From Planctomycetia bacterium (lineage in GTDB: Bacteria; Planctomycetota; Planctomycetia; Gemmatales; Gemmataceae): a stretch of DNA of 17,151 nt. A program made the position numbers and the translations under genes. Below are positions 14,084 to 17,151 of the stretch, piece by piece (position 1 is the first letter of the stretch; every line of letters begins with the position of its first letter). The stretch spans positions 1-17,151 of the forward strand of contig SXHE01000473.1 in assembly GCA_005773755.1 (NCBI GenBank). The letters are read 5' to 3'. The notes below the pieces were generated by a model, which saw nothing but the letters and a program-made list of their open reading frames with translations, ran no database searches and was not told the origin of the DNA.

Positions 14084-16993
14084 CTACGGCTTCGGATCAA
14101 CCGGCTTCGGGTCCGGGTCTTTCTTCGGCGCGGCCGGCGGCACGATGGGCGGCGAGTAGCCCTTCAACTGATCCACGAACGCGCCGGGTTTGTGCGCGAG
14201 CATCCCCTTCAAGGTCAGCAGCTTCCCGCGCAACTCGGCGTCTTCCTTCTCGCCCAGTTCGTGGTCGATGTTCGACTGGTTCACGACTTGCGTGACGAGT
14301 TCCGGTGTGAGGGCGTTGCCGTTCGCGCGTACGTGGCGGATCACCGCGTCCGCGGCCTTCTTCCGCAGCGCCGGCGGGCGGTTGCGAACGTCCTTGAGGG
14401 CGACGCGCACCAGCGCCTGCTGGGCGTCGCCGGACTTGAACCGCTCGACCGCGTCGAGCGCGACCGCGACCAGTTCGTGATCGGTGCTCGCATTGAGGAG
14501 CGTGCGCAGGTCGGCCTCGACCGATTTCAGGTCGTAACCGGGCAGGTCGCCGACCGCCATTTGCTTCAGGTAATCGACCGCGACGCGGGCATCGGCCCGC
14601 CGGGACGCGGCGTCGCGCGGCACCATCATCGGGTCCGCGAACAGCACCTTGAACTCGGCCTCCAGTGCGAGCCGCGAGTACGGTTCGGAGATCACCTTGA
14701 CCGCCGGGTACTCGAACAGGGTGCGCTTCAGCTTCGTTTCCAGAACCGGGTCGCGGAACGTCTCGACCGTCAGGCCCAGTTCCGCGGCATCGATCCGCAG
14801 CCGGAGGAAGTCGTACTTCTCCTGCGCGAGTTTGGCCTTCGCTACATCCAGCTCGTACCGGTCGATCAACTTGAGCAGGTCGATGGTCGCGATGCCGGTG
14901 CCATAAGCGGTGACCGGCGGCTGGATCGCCATCTGTTTCCGCACGCGGTCCAGTTCGGCCATAGTCTCCGGCGACGACTCGTTCGAGATCGGGAACTCGA
15001 CGCCCAGAATCGCGTACTGGATCATCTGGATGCGCTGTCCCATGACCCGCTTCTGCGTTTCGGTGAGCGTGAGCGGGAGCGTGTCGAGCACGCGCTGGAG
15101 GCGCGCGGTCCGCGCCGCGACCGCGCCGCGGAAGGCGTTGTCGCGGCGCTGTTGGATCGCGACACGTGCCTTCTGGGTTTCGTCCGGCGTGGCCCGCGGG
15201 TCGGGCGTGTACGGCGCGGGCACCGTGATGATGTCGTTCTCCGTGGCCGCGATCAGCGCCGCGGTGCGCACCAGCAACTGGTCGAAGCTCGGCGGGCGCG
15301 GCTTGTCCGACGACGCGACCACATACGTCGGCCGCGCCGCGGTCCGCACGTCGCCCTGAAGCTGCCCCACGAGGTCGATCAGCTCCGGCGTCGCGGTGTG
15401 CCGGTCGATGAAGATCATGTCGAAGTCCGAGGCCGCGGAGATGCGGCGCAGCAGGTCGCGCCCGGTCGTGTACGTTTCCACGTTGAAGCCGAAGCTGCGG
15501 AGCAGGAGCGCGTTGGCGTCCGCCCGGAACTTGCCGGGGTCCGCCATCAGCACGGTCCCCATGCCCTCTTTGCCGGCGTCCACCGCACTGGCGCGGCGCA
15601 GGATGTCCACGATCATCGGCCGCACGTTGGTCGGCACCGGCACCGGCGAGCGGAGCAGGGCGGTCGCGGCGGCGAACTGCACCGCGTGATCGGGGTACGC
15701 CAGCGCTCGAACAAGAAGCGAAGGTTTGTCGAGCGCGCCGGCCGGCGGGGTCGCGGCGGCGCGGTCGGCGCGGTCACCGAGCACCTGAACGGTCGCGAAC
15801 ACGAGCGTGGTCCGCTTCTGCGCGAGGCCGCGCGCGAGCAGGTCGATGAGCACCTGCGAGGGCGCGTCCGCAAGGAGCTTGTAGACGGCCGGCTCCGCGG
15901 TCGCCAGGTTGCCGTACCGCGCACGCTCGACGCCGCGCTCCGCGGCCAGCGCCAGAATGAGCGACTGTGCCGGCTCGTACTCGCTCTTCGATTCGAGCGC
16001 CCACCGCAAGTAGCGCAGGCCGTAGTACTCCTCGGCCTGACCGACCGCCACGTCCGGCAGGCGGTTGATCTTCAGCGCCTTGTCGTCCCAGACCCACACG
16101 GGCAACACGGACGGGCTGCCGTCCGGGTTGGTCTTCGCGCCGATGTACTTGGCCCTGTGCTCGTAGAACTTGCGGGCGATGGCGACCAGTTCCGCCTCCG
16201 GGCGCTTGGTGTCGGCCTTCGCTCCCGGGTAGAACTTGTTGAGCAGGTCGAGGACCAGCTCGCGCAGGTTCGGCGGCACGTCCTTCGGGTCGCGCGACAG
16301 GATGCGCCACAGGTACGGCGTCATGTCGGTTTGCGTGTCGGTCAGTAGCGAGAAAGCGTCGCGGCGGCGCGAGATCGCGTCGATCACGCCGTACTGCCGG
16401 TCGACACCGAACCCGTCGAGGGCTGCGACCCACCCGGCCATCGTGGGGCCGTCGAGCAGCGGGATCGTTTCGAGCAGACCCGCGTACAGCGCCGGGTCGC
16501 GCTCCGCGCGGCGGAGTGCGTCGATCATGAACGGAATTGCGTACTCGCCCGTCCGCCTCAGTTCGATCTGTGCGAACACCTTTTCCTCGAACGTCGCACC
16601 GAGGTTGCGGATGTACTTCTGCACCCGCTCCGGGTTGTACAGCAGCTTCGTCGCGACGGCCTTCGCGCGCTTGTTCAGCTCCTCGACGTTCTCGCGAATC
16701 TTCTTCTCTTGCACCGGATCATCGGAGAACCGGGGCACTGCGCGGAGCTGTTCGAACACGGTCGTGCCGTGCTTTTTCTCCAACTCAAGGAAGTCCGCGT
16801 CGGCCGGGTCGCTCTTGAGGAACTGTTCGAGGTAAATCGCGGCGATGTCGAACTTGCCCTCGTTCATGGTCGCGCGGAACAGCGCGTACAGTTCGAGCGG
16901 CTTCTTGGGTGCTTCTTTGGGCTGGGCCGCGGTGCGCCCGGTGGCGGCGAACGAAAGCGCGAGCACGAGGGCGAAGAACGAGACAGTTCTCAC
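14084..16993 (-). CDS. Large exported HEAT-like repeat protein with a receiver-like domain
   Basis: This 969-residue protein has a probable signal peptide (VSFFALVLALSFAATG, cleaved near TAAQ, about residue 23). An N-terminal region about 32-110 looks helical and TPR/HEAT-like (LELYALFRATMNEGKFDIAA). Long stretches of paired helices follow (about 135-250, 320-480 and 800-945), consistent with diverged HEAT repeats. Residues about 479-565 have the alternating strand/helix pattern of a response-regulator receiver: VLMADPGKF, LLRSFGFNVETYTTGRDLL, DFDMIFIDRHTATPELIDL, TYVVASSD. The C-terminus is a Pro/Lys/Asp-rich tail. Function is unknown; a periplasmic scaffold is a reasonable guess. The GTG start at 16991-16993 has AGAGGAG eight bases upstream. 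It is convergent with the protease gene. Confidence 0.75.
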   Translation of the reverse strand: MRTVSFFALVLALSFAATGRTAAQPKEAPKKPLELYALFRATMNEGKFDIAAIYLEQFLKSDPADADFLELEKKHGTTVFEQLRAVPRFSDDPVQEKKIRENVEELNKRAKAVATKLLYNPERVQKYIRNLGATFEEKVFAQIELRRTGEYAIPFMIDALRRAERDPALYAGLLETIPLLDGPTMAGWVAALDGFGVDRQYGVIDAISRRRDAFSLLTDTQTDMTPYLWRILSRDPKDVPPNLRELVLDLLNKFYPGAKADTKRPEAELVAIARKFYEHRAKYIGAKTNPDGSPSVLPVWVWDDKALKINRLPDVAVGQAEEYYGLRYLRWALESKSEYEPAQSLILALAAERGVERARYGNLATAEPAVYKLLADAPSQVLIDLLARGLAQKRTTLVFATVQVLGDRADRAAATPPAGALDKPSLLVRALAYPDHAVQFAAATALLRSPVPVPTNVRPMIVDILRRASAVDAGKEGMGTVLMADPGKFRADANALLLRSFGFNVETYTTGRDLLRRISAASDFDMIFIDRHTATPELIDLVGQLQGDVRTAARPTYVVASSDKPRPPSFDQLLVRTAALIAATENDIITVPAPYTPDPRATPDETQKARVAIQQRRDNAFRGAVAARTARLQRVLDTLPLTLTETQKRVMGQRIQMIQYAILGVEFPISNESSPETMAELDRVRKQMAIQPPVTAYGTGIATIDLLKLIDRYELDVAKAKLAQEKYDFLRLRIDAAELGLTVETFRDPVLETKLKRTLFEYPAVKVISEPYSRLALEAEFKVLFADPMMVPRDAASRRADARVAVDYLKQMAVGDLPGYDLKSVEADLRTLLNASTDHELVAVALDAVERFKSGDAQQALVRVALKDVRNRPPALRKKAADAVIRHVRANGNALTPELVTQVVNQSNIDHELGEKEDAELRGKLLTLKGMLAHKPGAFVDQLKGYSPPIVPPAAPKKDPDPKPVDPKP

Positions 16994-17151
16994 CGGGGTG
17001 TCTCCTCTGTGCGGCCGGGCGCGAGCAAGATTGGACGGCGCGAATGCGCTACGCCCTCCACCCTAGCGAGGCTGGAAGGCGGGGTAAAGTGGATAAACGA
17101 GGCATCTGTCGTGGTCCGGTCACTCCGTGACCGGAGAACCGTACCGGTCAC
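16994..17151. other. Upstream region of the HEAT-like gene, 158 bases to the window edge
   Basis: No gene is seen here. The half nearest the GTG start carries the AGAGGAG ribosome-binding site. I found no convincing -35/-10 pair for the minus-strand gene; TTTATCC and TTTACC around 17083-17097 are the most AT-rich parts. The outer end carries the inverted repeat annotated separately. Confidence 0.5.
17115..17151. repeat. Inverted repeat with an extra direct copy at the window edge
   Basis: TCCGGTCAC and GTGACCGGA form a perfect 9-bp stem around TCC (17115-17135). A third copy of the unit, CCGGTCAC (17144-17151), lies eight bases on and is cut by the edge. It may be a terminator for a gene beyond the window, an operator, or part of a longer repeat series. 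Confidence 0.5.

Noticed and set aside
14192..16348. 718-residue plus-strand ORF
   Set aside because: It is antisense to the HEAT-like gene and very rich in Arg, Val, His and Gln, as expected of a GC-rich shadow frame; the opposite strand has a signal peptide, a ribosome-binding site and structured domains.
1..17151. tRNA, rRNA, insertion sequence or phage genes
   Set aside because: I looked for tRNA-like cloverleaf patterns, transposase-like motifs and terminal inverted repeats with target duplications and found none that I could support.

Overview
The window is GC-rich, densely packed DNA. It most likely comes from a planctomycete of the Gemmata group. The best clue is the protein at 6345-7370, which pairs the TIGR02996 'repeat-companion' domain with ribonuclease-inhibitor-like leucine-rich repeats, a combination I know mainly from Gemmata-type genomes. 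Supporting signs are an RTX-repeat protein with a planctomycete-style N-terminal 'LESRENPS' motif, large HEAT-repeat exported proteins, and frequent GTG starts. The lineage is inferred; there is no rRNA or other phylogenetic marker in the window.

Layout, left to right. An SPFH/band-7 membrane protein (minus strand, cut by the left edge) is followed by a 381-base non-coding gap with two stem-loops. A two-HKD cardiolipin synthase (minus) then sits divergent to an MDR-family, zinc-less reductase (plus). Next is a sulfur/thiol module. A CoA-disulfide-reductase-like flavoprotein fused to a rhodanese domain and a membrane-anchored rhodanese-DUF2892 protein form a minus-strand operon. An ArsR-family regulator diverges from them across an AT-rich interval with inverted repeats. 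The TIGR02996-LRR protein (minus) converges on the ArsR gene with only three bases between stop codons.

The middle (7371-9707) looks like accessory DNA. It holds an RTX calcium-binding-repeat protein and an exported protein of no recognised family whose third codon positions are more AT-rich than its neighbours'. Each is followed by a GC-rich stem-loop. A MoxR/RavA-type AAA+ ATPase (minus) and a GT39-type membrane glycosyltransferase (plus) then diverge from a 129-base interval with recognisable promoters both ways. A DegP/HtrA-type protease with two PDZ domains follows (plus), with a 22-base perfect palindrome and an exact TATAAT just upstream. It converges, through a strong stem-loop, on a 969-residue exported HEAT-like protein (minus) that contains a receiver-like domain.

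Much of the content concerns the cell envelope and stress: phospholipid synthesis, SPFH scaffold, lipid- or sugar-modifying glycosyltransferase, envelope protease, and exported repeat proteins. The only clear multigene functional unit is the ArsR / CoADR-rhodanese / rhodanese-DUF2892 sulfur module. I see no tRNA, rRNA, CRISPR array, insertion sequence or phage gene. The most unusual items are the receiver-like fold inside an exported HEAT protein, the regulatory architecture of the sulfur module, the palindrome-TATAAT arrangement before the protease gene, and the unrecognised secreted protein at 8753-9655.
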